A stretch of 64,000 nt of DNA. Source: Candidatus Avelusimicrobium gallinaceum. Lineage in GTDB: Bacteria; Elusimicrobiota; Elusimicrobia; Elusimicrobiales; Elusimicrobiaceae. Below are positions 25,376-33,540 of this stretch, piece by piece; within the stretch, counting starts at the first letter, position 1; the number at the start of each line of letters is the position of its first letter. A model generated the notes under the pieces. That model did no database searches, was not told the origin of the DNA, and was given only the letters and a program-made list of their open reading frames with translations. A program made the translations under genes and the position numbers. The stretch spans positions 1-64,000 of the forward strand of contig CALUYH010000008.1 of NCBI GenBank assembly GCA_944324965.1, in the 5' to 3' direction.

Positions 25376-25911
25376 GAAAAACCTGCCTGTTGCTTTTGGC
25401 CTTGTGCGGCCTGTGCGCCTGCGGGAACGAAAAAGAATTTTCCCCCGCCGAAGACGCCGGCATGCAGTTGGCCACGAACGTATCCATTTTTGAATCGCAG
25501 GACAACCACAAAAAGTGGATTCTGCGCGCCGAATCGGTGGATTTTTCCAGCCTGCAAAACGCGGTGTTGAAAAACCCGGATCTGCTGCTGAAAGAAAACG
25601 GGCAGGACAGTGCGTCCGTCACCGGCAAAACCGGCACATTCAATTACCCCGACAAATTGGTTACCATTGAAGGCAACACCAAAATCCAATCGTTTACGGA
25701 AAACTTAATCATCACGGCCGAACGCTTTTTTTACGACGTGGACAAAGACCGCATCTGGTCCGACGGCAAAACCATCGTCACCCGCGCCAGCGCCAAAGTG
25801 ACGGCCCGCGGCGGCATAGAAACCGATTCCAAATTAACCAAAATTGAAATCAAAAACCAAACGACCCGCCTGCCGCAAAACGTACAGGAATTAAAGAACC
25901 CCTCGCTATGA
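25372..25911 (+). CDS. lptC: LPS export protein LptC, lipoprotein form
   Basis: A 179-aa protein starting MRKTCLLLLALCGLCAC-GNE, a lipobox-like end of the signal, where E. coli LptC has an uncleaved TM. The remainder shows the beta-jellyroll pattern of LptC/OstA: KKWILRAESVDFS, FNYPDKLVTIEGNTKIQS, NLIITAERFFYDV, SDGKTIVTRASAKVTARGG. It accepts LPS from LptFG/B and passes it to LptA. Both ends overlap neighbours, giving a kdsD-lptC-lptA coupled block. Confidence 0.85.
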   Translation: MRKTCLLLLALCGLCACGNEKEFSPAEDAGMQLATNVSIFESQDNHKKWILRAESVDFSSLQNAVLKNPDLLLKENGQDSASVTGKTGTFNYPDKLVTIEGNTKIQSFTENLIITAERFFYDVDKDRIWSDGKTIVTRASAKVTARGGIETDSKLTKIEIKNQTTRLPQNVQELKNPSL

Positions 25912-26807
25912 AACACTTCCCTTTATTTGCCGGCGTTCTGCTTCTTTCGGCCGTGTGTGTAAGCGGCTGCAAAACCGTGCACATAGAAGGCCCGGCCCTG
26001 AATGTGCCGCCCGTTAAAAACCGCCTGAACCTGGCCAAAAACTCTTTAAAGGACAAAACCAAAAATATGCAGCTTCCCCCCGTGTTGGGCGGGCTGATTG
26101 CCAGCGACAGCTGGGTCATTTACAAAGACAAACAACAGGAAGAATTTAAAGGCCACGTTTCGTACGACAACGGCGTCTACACCTTCCGCGCCGATTACGC
26201 CCTTTCCGAACGCGCCCAAAACCGCTTTACGGCCCGAGGCAACGTGTACGTCAAGCAGGCCGAACCCGGCGCCCCCGTCTACGAGGCCTACGCCGACTAT
26301 GCCCGCTACAACTACCAAACGCAAAAAGGGTTTTTAAAAGCGTCCAAAAAGAACCCCGTCCGCCTGATTTACCGCGAAGGAAAGGAGCCGCCCGTTACGG
26401 CGTACGCGCAAGAGGCCGGTTTTGACCTGGACCAAGGCCTGTTTGTGCTGGAAGGCGACGTGCGCGTGGAACGCCCCGCGCCCGAAGGGATGCAAACGCT
26501 CAAGGCCCAAAAAGCCACGTTTAAGCAAAACCAAAACCACCTGACGCTTTCCGGCGGGGCGGAACTGTCCGACTCGCAGCGCACGCTGGTGGCCGACACG
26601 ATTATCTACGACGGGGAACATAACTATTCCACCGCCTCCGGTTCGCGCCCGCTGTTAAGCGGCACGAGCGAGCAGGGCACATTTGCTATAATAGCGGATA
26701 AGGTCCAAGCCGACAACGAAGGCCGCCAAATCACGCTGGACGGCAAGGTGCAGGGGTGGGTCGTTTCCCCGCAATTAAACGACGCGGAAATCAACGATAA
26801 ATTTTAG
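25908..26807 (+). CDS. lptA: LptA/OstA-like LPS transport protein with lipoprotein signal
   Basis: A 299-aa protein, longer than typical LptA (about 185). The signal ends LSAVCVSG-CKT, an apparent lipobox. OstA-like beta repeats follow: WVIYKDKQQEEFKGHVSYDN, YALSERAQNRFTARGNVYV, GFDLDQGLFVLEGDVRVERP, ATFKQNQNHLTLSGGAEL, and a last repeat ADKVQADNEGRQITLDGKV. It forms the periplasmic LPS bridge. Lipidation of LptA is unusual; the protein would be membrane-tethered at one end (inference). It sits between lptC and lptB. Confidence 0.83.
   Translation: MKHFPLFAGVLLLSAVCVSGCKTVHIEGPALNVPPVKNRLNLAKNSLKDKTKNMQLPPVLGGLIASDSWVIYKDKQQEEFKGHVSYDNGVYTFRADYALSERAQNRFTARGNVYVKQAEPGAPVYEAYADYARYNYQTQKGFLKASKKNPVRLIYREGKEPPVTAYAQEAGFDLDQGLFVLEGDVRVERPAPEGMQTLKAQKATFKQNQNHLTLSGGAELSDSQRTLVADTIIYDGEHNYSTASGSRPLLSGTSEQGTFAIIADKVQADNEGRQITLDGKVQGWVVSPQLNDAEINDKF
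26682..26692 (+). promoter_or_regulatory. Possible internal promoter inside lptA
   Basis: TTTGC-TATAAT exactly matches the extended -10 seen at the T4P operon and tRNA promoters. It is in sense orientation 124 nt before lptB. It could also be chance within the coding sequence. Confidence 0.4.
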
Positions 26808-26815
26808 AGGTTTTT

Positions 26816-27535
26816 ATGGAACTGCGCAGTGAACAAATCGTAAAAGTGTACAAAGACCGCATGGTCGTAAAAGGGGTGGATATCCACGTAAAATCCGGCG
26901 AAATCGTCGGTCTGTTGGGCCCCAACGGCGCGGGGAAAACCACTTCGTTCTATATGATGGTGGGTTTTATCAGCCCCACCAAGGGCCGCGTGTTTATTGA
27001 CGGTGACGACGTAACCGCCCTGCCTATGTACGAGCGCGCCCGCCACGGCCTGGGCTACCTGGCGCAGGAACCGACCATTTTTAAAGGGCTGACGGTGGAA
27101 GAAAACCTGCTGGCCGTGCTGGAACGCATTTTGGACGACAAACAGGAACAAAAACGCCGCGTGGACGCACTGCTAAATGAATTTGGCCTTACCAAGCTGG
27201 CCCGCCAAAAAGCCTGGACGCTTTCCGGCGGCGAAAAGCGCCGTATGGAAATTGCGCGCTGTATGATCAGCAACCCAAAAATCATTCTGCTGGACGAACC
27301 GTTCGTAGGGATTGACCCGATTACCGTGTCCGACCTGCGGCATATGATTTTTAAACTCAAAGACAAAGGCATCGGCGTACTGATTACGGACCACAACGTG
27401 CGCGAAACCCTGCCGCTTACCGAACGCGCTTACCTGATTTACGACGGTAAAATTTTGGTGGAGGGCGACCAGAACACCCTGTTAAACGACCCCAACGCAA
27501 GACGCCTCTACCTGGGCGAAGACTTTAAGATGTGA
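26816..27535 (+). CDS. lptB: LPS export ABC transporter ATPase LptB
   Basis: A 239-aa ABC ATPase with Walker A GLLGPNGAGKTTS, Q-loop LAQEPTIF, signature LSGGEKRR, Walker B ILLDEPFVGIDP, the family motif GIGVLITDHNVRETL with switch His, and the C-terminal LYLGEDFKM typical of LptB. It powers LPS extraction from the inner membrane with LptFG, which are not in the window. AGAGG precedes ATG. Confidence 0.96.
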   Translation: MELRSEQIVKVYKDRMVVKGVDIHVKSGEIVGLLGPNGAGKTTSFYMMVGFISPTKGRVFIDGDDVTALPMYERARHGLGYLAQEPTIFKGLTVEENLLAVLERILDDKQEQKRRVDALLNEFGLTKLARQKAWTLSGGEKRRMEIARCMISNPKIILLDEPFVGIDPITVSDLRHMIFKLKDKGIGVLITDHNVRETLPLTERAYLIYDGKILVEGDQNTLLNDPNARRLYLGEDFKM

Positions 27536-27542
27536 GGCTCCC

Positions 27543-28370
27543 GTGACCGACCCGTTTGCCAAAACCGCCGCCGAACTGAAAAATACGTTTGACCACACGT
27601 ATTTCCAAAAAGCCAAGTTTATTCCTTCCGCCCGCAAAACGGTGGCGATATTTTGCGCCTTGAAAGATTACCTGTACCAATATCCGCTGGAATCGGGGCG
27701 GGAAATGCCGCAGTTTACGCTGGCCAGTTTGGCCCAGCGGCTGGAAGAACAAATTTTAAAATCGCTTTGCTTTATGTGCCAGGAAAAAGCCGATTGCGCC
27801 CGCTGCGAAGCCCAAGCGCACGAAATCACCGGCGATTTTATCCGCGCCCTGCCGGACATTCAGCGCCTGCTGATTAGCGACGTAAACGCCGCCTACGAAG
27901 GCGACCCCGCCGCCATCAGCCCGATTGAGCCGCTGTTGTGCTACCCGGGCGTTACGGCCGTTACGCTGCAACGGTTGGCGCACTACCTGCACCAAAAAGG
28001 CGTACGGCTGATTCCGCGCATCGTCACCGAGTACGCCCACAGCGTCACCGGGATAGACATTCACCCCGGCGCGTCCATCGGCCCCGGCTTTTTTATTGAC
28101 CACGGCACCGGCGTGGTAATTGGCGAAACGTGCGTCATCGGCGCCAACGTAAAACTCTATCAGGGCGTTACGCTGGGGGCCAAAAGTTTCCCGCTGGACG
28201 AACATGGCAACCCCGTAAAAGGCATTAAGCGCCACCCCAATATAGAGGACAACGTCATTATCTACGCCGAAACCACCGTCCTGGGCAACATCACCATCGG
28301 CCGCGGCAGCGTGATCGGCGCCAACAAGTGGATTACGCAAGACGTCCCCCCGCACAGCAAAATCAATTAA
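27543..28370 (+). CDS. cysE: Serine O-acetyltransferase (EpsC/CysE type)
   Basis: A 275-aa enzyme with a GTG start (GAGG upstream), 7 bp after lptB. An N-terminal helical domain, including three nearby Cys (CFMCQEKADCARC), leads to the left-handed beta-helix: GIDIHPGASIGPGFFIDHGT, GVVIGETCVIGANVKLYQGV, TLGAKSF, KRHPNIEDNVIIYAETTVLG. It makes O-acetylserine for cysteine synthesis. The long N-terminal domain fits EpsC-like serine acetyltransferases. Linkage to LPS genes probably reflects shared transcription only. Confidence 0.9.
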   Translation: MTDPFAKTAAELKNTFDHTYFQKAKFIPSARKTVAIFCALKDYLYQYPLESGREMPQFTLASLAQRLEEQILKSLCFMCQEKADCARCEAQAHEITGDFIRALPDIQRLLISDVNAAYEGDPAAISPIEPLLCYPGVTAVTLQRLAHYLHQKGVRLIPRIVTEYAHSVTGIDIHPGASIGPGFFIDHGTGVVIGETCVIGANVKLYQGVTLGAKSFPLDEHGNPVKGIKRHPNIEDNVIIYAETTVLGNITIGRGSVIGANKWITQDVPPHSKIN

Positions 28371-28380
28371 TTTTACCTGC

Positions 28381-28411
28381 AAAAATCCCCGGCAACCGAC
28401 CGGGGATTTTT
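28381..28411 (+). terminator. Rho-independent terminator of the LPS operon
   Basis: AAATCCCCGG, 7-base loop, CCGGGGATTTTT. Confidence 0.88.
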
Positions 28412-28417
28412 AACCAT

Positions 28418-28447
28418 AAAAAAACCGCTCCGTAAAAGAGCGGCTTT
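28418..28447 (-). terminator. Rho-independent terminator of the 28467-29216 gene
   Basis: Minus strand: GCCGCTC, loop, GAGCGGT followed by T7. It lies back-to-back with the plus-strand terminator of the convergent operon. Confidence 0.85.
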
Positions 28448-28466
28448 TAAAACGGGCCCATCCGCG

Positions 28467-29216
28467 CTACTGCGTCAGCCGCTCCCAAAGCGATTTTTTA
28501 TCCGCCGCCGGCGGCAGGGATTGTTTGAGCAAAACGCCCAGCAAAATGTTTTTTTCGTCCGTCACGGCCAGGACATCCGCCTGCGCTTTTGCAAACGCCT
28601 GGCGGGCCGTTTCGGCGTCCGCCTGCGGGCGAATGGTATCGGCGGGGCTCATCACGGAGCCGCACACGCACTGCGCCCCGTAAAACGCCAGTTCCGCCGT
28701 GCGGATGACGCCTTTCAATTCGCCGTCTTTGGCCGTTACAAAACACGCCGCGGGCAATTTTTTGCGCGGCAGCGCTTTCAAACGTTCAATCAAAGCGGAT
28801 AATTTGCTTTCGGTACGAACGGTCACCACGTCCGTACTCATTACAAGCCCCACACTGCCCGGCGCATACGAACCGGCCTGTTTGAGCAAATTGACAAAAG
28901 CCGGCTCCAACACGGCCTCCATGCGCTGGCGGTACGGAGCGGAAAATTCTTTCATCAGCCGTGCGGCCTGCGGCACGTCCAGCCGCGCCAGCACATAGGA
29001 CGCCTGCCGCAGCGGCAGGCGGCGCAAAATGGCCGCAGCCTTGGCCGGCTCCATCGGGTTCAAGCACGCCACCAGCGTTTGCGCTTTTAGCGAACCAATC
29101 AGCAAAAGCACTTCGTGCGTGGCCAAAGTTTCCAGTGCGCGGGCGGCCGCGGCCGGATCGGCCGCGATGAACTTTTCGGTAATGGCTCCCGCCAGCGTGT
29201 GCAAAGGTGAATTCAT
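28467..29216 (-). CDS. MgtE N-domain plus CBS-pair protein without channel
   Basis: A 249-aa soluble protein. Residues about 5-110 look like the MgtE intracellular superhelical N-domain (ATHEVLLLIGSLK, CLNPMEPAKAAAILRRLPLRQASYVLARLD). Residues about 120-240 form a CBS pair (GLVMSTDVVTVRTESKLSALIERLK, CGSVMSPADTIRPQADAETARQAFAKAQADVLAVTDEKN). The TM magnesium channel of MgtE is absent. It may be a free sensor acting on another protein; that is a guess. AAGGA precedes ATG. Confidence 0.75.
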   Translation of the reverse strand: MNSPLHTLAGAITEKFIAADPAAAARALETLATHEVLLLIGSLKAQTLVACLNPMEPAKAAAILRRLPLRQASYVLARLDVPQAARLMKEFSAPYRQRMEAVLEPAFVNLLKQAGSYAPGSVGLVMSTDVVTVRTESKLSALIERLKALPRKKLPAACFVTAKDGELKGVIRTAELAFYGAQCVCGSVMSPADTIRPQADAETARQAFAKAQADVLAVTDEKNILLGVLLKQSLPPAADKKSLWERLTQ

Positions 29217-29257
29217 ATACTGTCCTTGAAAGTTTCCGTTTGAGGCACCATAATTTT

Positions 29258-29265
29258 ATTATAAT
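29258..29265. promoter_or_regulatory. Overlapping divergent -10 boxes (ATTATAAT)
   Basis: TATAAT reads in both directions: 29260-29265 on plus and 29258-29263 on minus. It lies between divergent genes starting at 29216 (minus) and 29312 (plus). No -35 is convincing on either strand. Confidence 0.4.
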
Positions 29266-29311
29266 AATTTTATCAATTAAACCGCCCCCAGGCCAACAGC
29301 GAGGTGACACG

Positions 29312-30496
29312 ATGTTTTTTAATAAACCTTTCAATCAGCTTACTTTTGACGACGTGGTCGCTTTCTGCCGGCGCGAACTGCCCGAAGGCAAGCAGCTGGA
29401 CTACAAATATATGCTGCCCAAAAACCACGAAAAATTCGCCAAGACCATCGCCTCGTTTGCCAACGCCATGGGCGGCACGATTATCGTGGGCGTGCAGGAC
29501 GATAAGAACGACAAACCCTGCCCCCCCTTTACGGGCATTGCCTATCACGAAAAAGTCCGCAACTCCATTGAAGACATCATCCAGGTCTACATTGACCCGA
29601 TTGTCTTTGTGGACATCAACGTCTGCGTCAACGCCCGCGGGGACCGGATGTTTATCGTCATCAACATTCCGCAAAGCAACTTAACGCCGCACCTGGTGGG
29701 CAAGTCCAAACGGGCGTACATCCGCACCGGGCAGAGCAGCCGGCCGGAGGCCATCGTCCACCCGGAAAAACTGCCCTGGCTGTTGGACCACCGCCGCAAA
29801 TCCGAGCGGCTGCGCCATATTTTGTACGACAAAGCCGAAAGCCACTTTGACAATTATTTAAAAACGATGAACCTTTCCGCCGCCGGGCAGACGGTGTCGG
29901 TCTTGTCCATCGTGCCCCTGTACCCGGAAGAACCGCTGACCGGCTACAAACAATTGCCCGACATCATCAGGCACTCGTCCACCCGCGCCCCTTGGGGCAT
30001 TATGGCGGACCCGACGTTTCCCCTCCAGCCCGTGCAGGACGGGGCGGCCGTCATTTCCAACAAGCGCGGTCTGTACCGCATGAGCGAATTTAACTCCTAC
30101 GGGCTGGTGATGAGCAAGCAAATCATCACGCAGGAAGAAATCGTAAACGGCCACACGGCCAAGACCATTCACATAGAAAAACTGGCGCAAAATTTAACGC
30201 TGTTCTTGCTTTCGGCCCGTAAATTTTTAAACCGGCTGTCTTTTGGCGGCCCGTTATATTTCCGCTTTAAAATCAACAACACCCGCGCACTGCGCGCCCT
30301 GTTCGGCAAACAGCAGGCCACCGTGCTGGAAGATTATTTGCGCATGGACCGCAATTTGTCGCTGGCGGACCTGGAAACGCGCCTGCCGGAAATTTTGGAA
30401 AACATTTTGCACGAGGCCGCGTGGTCCTTGGGGCTGCAGGCCGACGAAGCCGCCCTCAAAACGCTGCTGGCCAAATACCTGGAGGAGGCGCACTGA
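29312..30496 (+). CDS. AlbA_2 domain protein (putative DNA-binding regulator)
   Basis: ATG 29312 is preceded by GAGG and gives 394 aa; the frame opens at 29207 but that part is not protein-like. Residues about 15-135 match the Schlafen AlbA_2 (AAA_4) fold: LPEGKQLDYKYM, AKTIASFANAMGGTIIVGVQD, and later KRAYIRTGQSSRPE. The remaining about 250 residues are unrecognised. Such proteins are often transcriptional regulators or accessory proteins; the target is unknown. The stop overlaps the next start (TGATG). Confidence 0.78.
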   Translation: MFFNKPFNQLTFDDVVAFCRRELPEGKQLDYKYMLPKNHEKFAKTIASFANAMGGTIIVGVQDDKNDKPCPPFTGIAYHEKVRNSIEDIIQVYIDPIVFVDINVCVNARGDRMFIVINIPQSNLTPHLVGKSKRAYIRTGQSSRPEAIVHPEKLPWLLDHRRKSERLRHILYDKAESHFDNYLKTMNLSAAGQTVSVLSIVPLYPEEPLTGYKQLPDIIRHSSTRAPWGIMADPTFPLQPVQDGAAVISNKRGLYRMSEFNSYGLVMSKQIITQEEIVNGHTAKTIHIEKLAQNLTLFLLSARKFLNRLSFGGPLYFRFKINNTRALRALFGKQQATVLEDYLRMDRNLSLADLETRLPEILENILHEAAWSLGLQADEAALKTLLAKYLEEAH

Positions 30497-30822
30497 TGGG
30501 CGAAATTTTCTTTTCCACCGATCCGAATTTTTGCCCGCACTGCCGCCACATTCCCTGCGTGTGCAACCAATTGAGCGCCCCCAAAAAGCAAACCGAACCC
30601 GTGCGCGTGCGGTTTGCCAAAAACGCCAAAGGCAGCGGAATGACGCTGGTGGAAAAGTTACCTCTCCACCCGCAAGGAAAAGAAGATTTACTTAAAAAAA
30701 TTAAAAAATCGCTCGGCTGCGGCGGCACCGTTAAAGAAGGACGGTTGGAAATCCAGGGCGACAAAAAAGCCCAAACCGCCGCCATGCTGCAACAAGAAGG
30801 ATACAAAGTGCGCGTGCTGTGA
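30496..30822 (+). CDS. SUI1/eIF1-like translation factor (YciH family)
   Basis: A 108-aa protein whose ATG overlaps the AlbA_2 stop by one base. N-terminal CPHCRHIPCVC may bind zinc. The SUI1 domain follows: GSGMTLVEKLPLHP, LLKKIKKSLGCGGTVKEG and RLEIQGDKKAQ. Bacterial SUI1 proteins influence start-codon selection. Given the predicted leaderless mRNAs in this window, an initiation-fidelity factor is of interest, but no direct link is shown. Confidence 0.9.
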   Translation: MGEIFFSTDPNFCPHCRHIPCVCNQLSAPKKQTEPVRVRFAKNAKGSGMTLVEKLPLHPQGKEDLLKKIKKSLGCGGTVKEGRLEIQGDKKAQTAAMLQQEGYKVRVL

Positions 30823-30839
30823 ACAGGAGAAAACAAGCT

Positions 30840-31301
30840 ATGAAAAACGGATTTACATTATTGGAAATGTTGGTGGTGGTGCTGATTGTGGGGATATTGG
30901 CGGCGGTAGCCGTGCCGTATTATTTTAACGCGGTGGAAAATGCCCGCATGACGGAAGTGGTAATGCTGTGGGGCCGCCAAAAGAATTTTGCCATCGGGCA
31001 ATTTATGAGCCAGGAACAAGCCGACCGCCTGACCAAACGCTTGCAAAAAGCCAATTTAAAACACTACACCGGCCAAGTGATTTGCCGCCCGACCGGGGAC
31101 GCCAATAAACCCTGCTGGGAGGCCGTTTTTACGCAAACGGACGCCAACCCGCACGCGGCGTATCAACTGTCCACTACGGAGAATTTTGCCCGCTTGGCGT
31201 GCATTCCGCTAAACGGTGCGGGCGAAAACTTCTGCCAAACCCAGGCGGACGATGACACCCCCGTCACGCTGGACGGCAAAGAAGCCTATTTAATCCGCTA
31301 G
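30840..31301 (+). CDS. Type IV prepilin
   Basis: ATG 30840 follows AGGAGAAAACAAGCT. The leader MKNG-FTLLEMLVVVLIVG has Glu at +5; the 153-aa protein continues VPYYFNAVENARMTEVVMLW. Cys pairs occur at QVICRPTG/KPCWEAV and LACIPL/FCQTQ. It is the third gene of the AlbA_2-SUI1 unit, separated from the main pilin operon. Confidence 0.83.
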   Translation: MKNGFTLLEMLVVVLIVGILAAVAVPYYFNAVENARMTEVVMLWGRQKNFAIGQFMSQEQADRLTKRLQKANLKHYTGQVICRPTGDANKPCWEAVFTQTDANPHAAYQLSTTENFARLACIPLNGAGENFCQTQADDDTPVTLDGKEAYLIR

Positions 31302-31497
31302 ACCCGCTCATGCGGCCGGTTTAGCAACACCCTTTTCGCAAAAGCCGCGCTATTCAAAAAGGGAAGTCGTTTTCCGCTTATGCTTTTGTCTCTTTTGTTG
31401 CCGTTGAACCGCCCCTTTAGAGCCGTCTACAAAAAGCCTTTCAAACGGACCCGGAATTTTATTGTTTGAGCGCGGGACCGCGCGAGTTATAAAATTC

Positions 31498-31667
31498 CCC
31501 GTTTGAAAGTGATTTTTGTGGCTCCCTGGGGCGCAGCCTTTTTGGTACTTTTTCTGCTGCCAGAAAAAGTACAATAAATAATTTCCCGTTTGAAAGTAAT
31601 TTTTATGGGGCCACGTGCCGGGCGCTTTTTGGTACTTTTTCCCGCCGGAAAAAGAACTCCTGCCTAT
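31498..31667 (+). repeat. Two direct copies of a hairpin-bearing intergenic repeat
   Basis: Copy 1 (about 31498-31576) and copy 2 (about 31585-31667) both begin GTTTGAAAGT and contain TTTTTGGTACTTTTTC. Each holds a palindrome: GTACTTTTTCTG/CAGAAAAAGTAC (31545-31572, perfect 12-bp stem) and CTTTTTCC/GGAAAAAG (31635-31654). The 31302-31740 gap has no convincing gene; minus-strand frame 31350-31709 only translates the repeats. Confidence 0.7.
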
Positions 31668-31687
31668 CTCCCATCCCCAAAAGCACA

Positions 31688-31722
31688 TAAAAAAGCGGCG
31701 GGCAGCCAAAGCTGTCCGCCGC
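31688..31722 (-). terminator. Rho-independent terminator after etfA
   Basis: Minus strand: GCGGCGG...CAGC/GCTG...CCGCCGC hairpin with T6, 18 bases after the etfA stop. Confidence 0.85.
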
Positions 31723-31739
31723 AGATTGTTTCCAAAATA

Positions 31740-32726
31740 CTATTTCAGCACTTCCAACATCGCGGGAATTACGTCGTACAAGTCGCCCTGCACGGCATAG
31801 TTGGCCACTTTCATAATGGGGGCTTCGGGGTCCTTGTTGATGGCAACAATCACGTCCGAGCCGCTCATCCCGGCCATATGCTGAATCTGGCCCGAAATGC
31901 CGCACGCGATGTACACTTTCGGTTTTACGGTGCGCCCCGTCAGGCCGATTTGGTAGCGGTAGTCAATCCAGCCGCTGTCCACCGGCGCGCGCGAAGCCGC
32001 CACCGCACCGCCCAAGCGTTCCGCCAGCTTGTGCAAGAGGGCAAAACCTTCCGCCTTGCCCACGCCGCGGCCGCCGGCCACGATGATTTCCGCTTCCGAC
32101 AAATCCATATCGTCGCCCTTGCTTTTGATAAATTCCAAAAACTTGGCCAAGGACGTATGTTTGGCCGGGTTAAACGCAAATTTGACCAGTTCCCCCGTCC
32201 GGCCCGCCTGCAAGGGGGCCTTTTCGTAGGACATCGGGCGCAGGGAGCACATTTCCGGCCGCGTATGCGTGCAGGTGATGGTGGCCATCAGGTTGCCGCC
32301 AAACGTGGGGCGCGTGGCATAGAGTTGGCCGTCTTCTTTGTGGATGACCACTTCCGTCGCGTCCGCCGTCAAACCGGTGCCCACAAAAATAGCCGTCTTG
32401 GCCGAAAGCGAGCGGCCCAGGTTGGTAGCGGGCAGCAAAAATTTGTTGGGCTTATATTCCGCCACCATATCGGCCAACACTTTGGCGTAGACGTCGTCTA
32501 CGTAGTTTTCCAGGGCTTTGTCGTCGCAAACGTACACGACGTCCGCCCCGTGTTCAAACAAATCTTTGGCGAATTTTTCCACCTGATAGCCGAGCAATAC
32601 GGCGCAGAGTTTTTCGCCCAAGTCGTCGGCCAGCTTGCGGCCGGCGTTTAACAGTTCAAAAGCCGTCGGGCTTAATTTGCCGCGCTGGGCTTCGGCAAAA
32701 ATCCAAACATTTTTACAATCTTTCAT
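31740..32726 (-). CDS. etfA: Electron transfer flavoprotein alpha subunit
   Basis: About 328 aa, starting at ATG 32726 (AAGGA upstream) with an alternative at 32732. The C-terminal FAD domain carries VAGGRGVGKAEGF, ASRAPVDSGWIDYRYQIG, LTGRTVKPKVYIACGISG, IQHMAGM and VIVAINKDPEAPIMKVANY. It shuttles electrons between an acyl-CoA dehydrogenase and a partner; the dehydrogenase is encoded two genes upstream. Last gene of the operon. Confidence 0.95.
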   Translation of the reverse strand: MKDCKNVWIFAEAQRGKLSPTAFELLNAGRKLADDLGEKLCAVLLGYQVEKFAKDLFEHGADVVYVCDDKALENYVDDVYAKVLADMVAEYKPNKFLLPATNLGRSLSAKTAIFVGTGLTADATEVVIHKEDGQLYATRPTFGGNLMATITCTHTRPEMCSLRPMSYEKAPLQAGRTGELVKFAFNPAKHTSLAKFLEFIKSKGDDMDLSEAEIIVAGGRGVGKAEGFALLHKLAERLGGAVAASRAPVDSGWIDYRYQIGLTGRTVKPKVYIACGISGQIQHMAGMSGSDVIVAINKDPEAPIMKVANYAVQGDLYDVIPAMLEVLK

Positions 32727-32737
32727 CGTCATATCCT

Positions 32738-33535
32738 TTAAATGTATTTTCCGTCTTTAAGCAATTTCACCAAGTTGGCGGCTTTTTCTTTGCCGTTGGC
32801 GCCCTCTACGGCTACGGCGCACACTTCGCGCTTGGGCACGAACGATTTAACCACGTGCGTGGGGCAGTTCTTTACGCCCAGCATGGTTTTGTCGGCGCCG
32901 ATGTCGTCGGCGGTCCATTTGGTCACCGTGGCGCGTTTGGCGGCCATACGGCCTTTTACGCTGCGCACGCGCGGGCTGTTGATTTCCTTTACCACGGACA
33001 GCACGCACGGGAACGGCAGTTCCAGCACTTCGCTTCCGTCCTCGGTCAAGCGTTCCACCACGATGGATTTTTCCTTCACTTCCACCACTTTTTTGACAAA
33101 CGCCGCATTGGGCATTTTAAGCCAGGCGGAAATCTGCGGACCGATGTGGCCGGTGTCACTGTCGTTGGTTTGCTTGCCGCAGATAATCAAATCCACGGGG
33201 CGGATGGAATTGATTTTTTCAATCCCTTTGGAAAGCGCATAGCTCGTGGACCACGTGTCCGACCCGGCAAACGCCATATCGCCCAACTGGTAGACCTCGT
33301 CGGCCCCGCGGGCAATGCTGTCGCGCAGGACGGCTTCGGCCTGCGGCGGGCCCATGGTGATGACGGACACCACACCGCCCACTTGTTCTTTAAGCGTGAC
33401 GGCTTCTTCCAGCGCATATTCGTCAAAAGGGTTCATCGCGCTGGCCGCGCCGGAGCGGATTAAACAACCGGTGGCGGGGTCAATTTTTACGTTATCGGAC
33501 TTCGGGGTTTGCTTTACGCAAGCTACAATATGCAT
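32738..33535 (-). CDS. etfB: Electron transfer flavoprotein beta subunit
   Basis: A 265-aa protein: IVACVKQTPKSDNVKID, MNPFDEYALEEAVTLKE, ITMGPPQAEAVLRDSIARGADEVY, then CGKQTNDSDTGHIGPQISAWL. The DxDTxxxGP pattern is characteristic of the FixA/bifurcating type of EtfB, as in Bcd-Etf systems; bifurcation is therefore possible but inferred. GAGGAG precedes the start, and it lies between the acyl-CoA dehydrogenase and etfA. Confidence 0.94.
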   Translation of the reverse strand: MHIVACVKQTPKSDNVKIDPATGCLIRSGAASAMNPFDEYALEEAVTLKEQVGGVVSVITMGPPQAEAVLRDSIARGADEVYQLGDMAFAGSDTWSTSYALSKGIEKINSIRPVDLIICGKQTNDSDTGHIGPQISAWLKMPNAAFVKKVVEVKEKSIVVERLTEDGSEVLELPFPCVLSVVKEINSPRVRSVKGRMAAKRATVTKWTADDIGADKTMLGVKNCPTHVVKSFVPKREVCAVAVEGANGKEKAANLVKLLKDGKYI

Positions 33536-33540
33536 ACAAA

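Noticed and set aside
31350-31709. Minus-strand ORF of 119 aa after etfA
   Set aside because: It translates the two intergenic repeat copies (KNYFQTGN/KNHFQTGN) and lies over the etfA terminator; no start signal.
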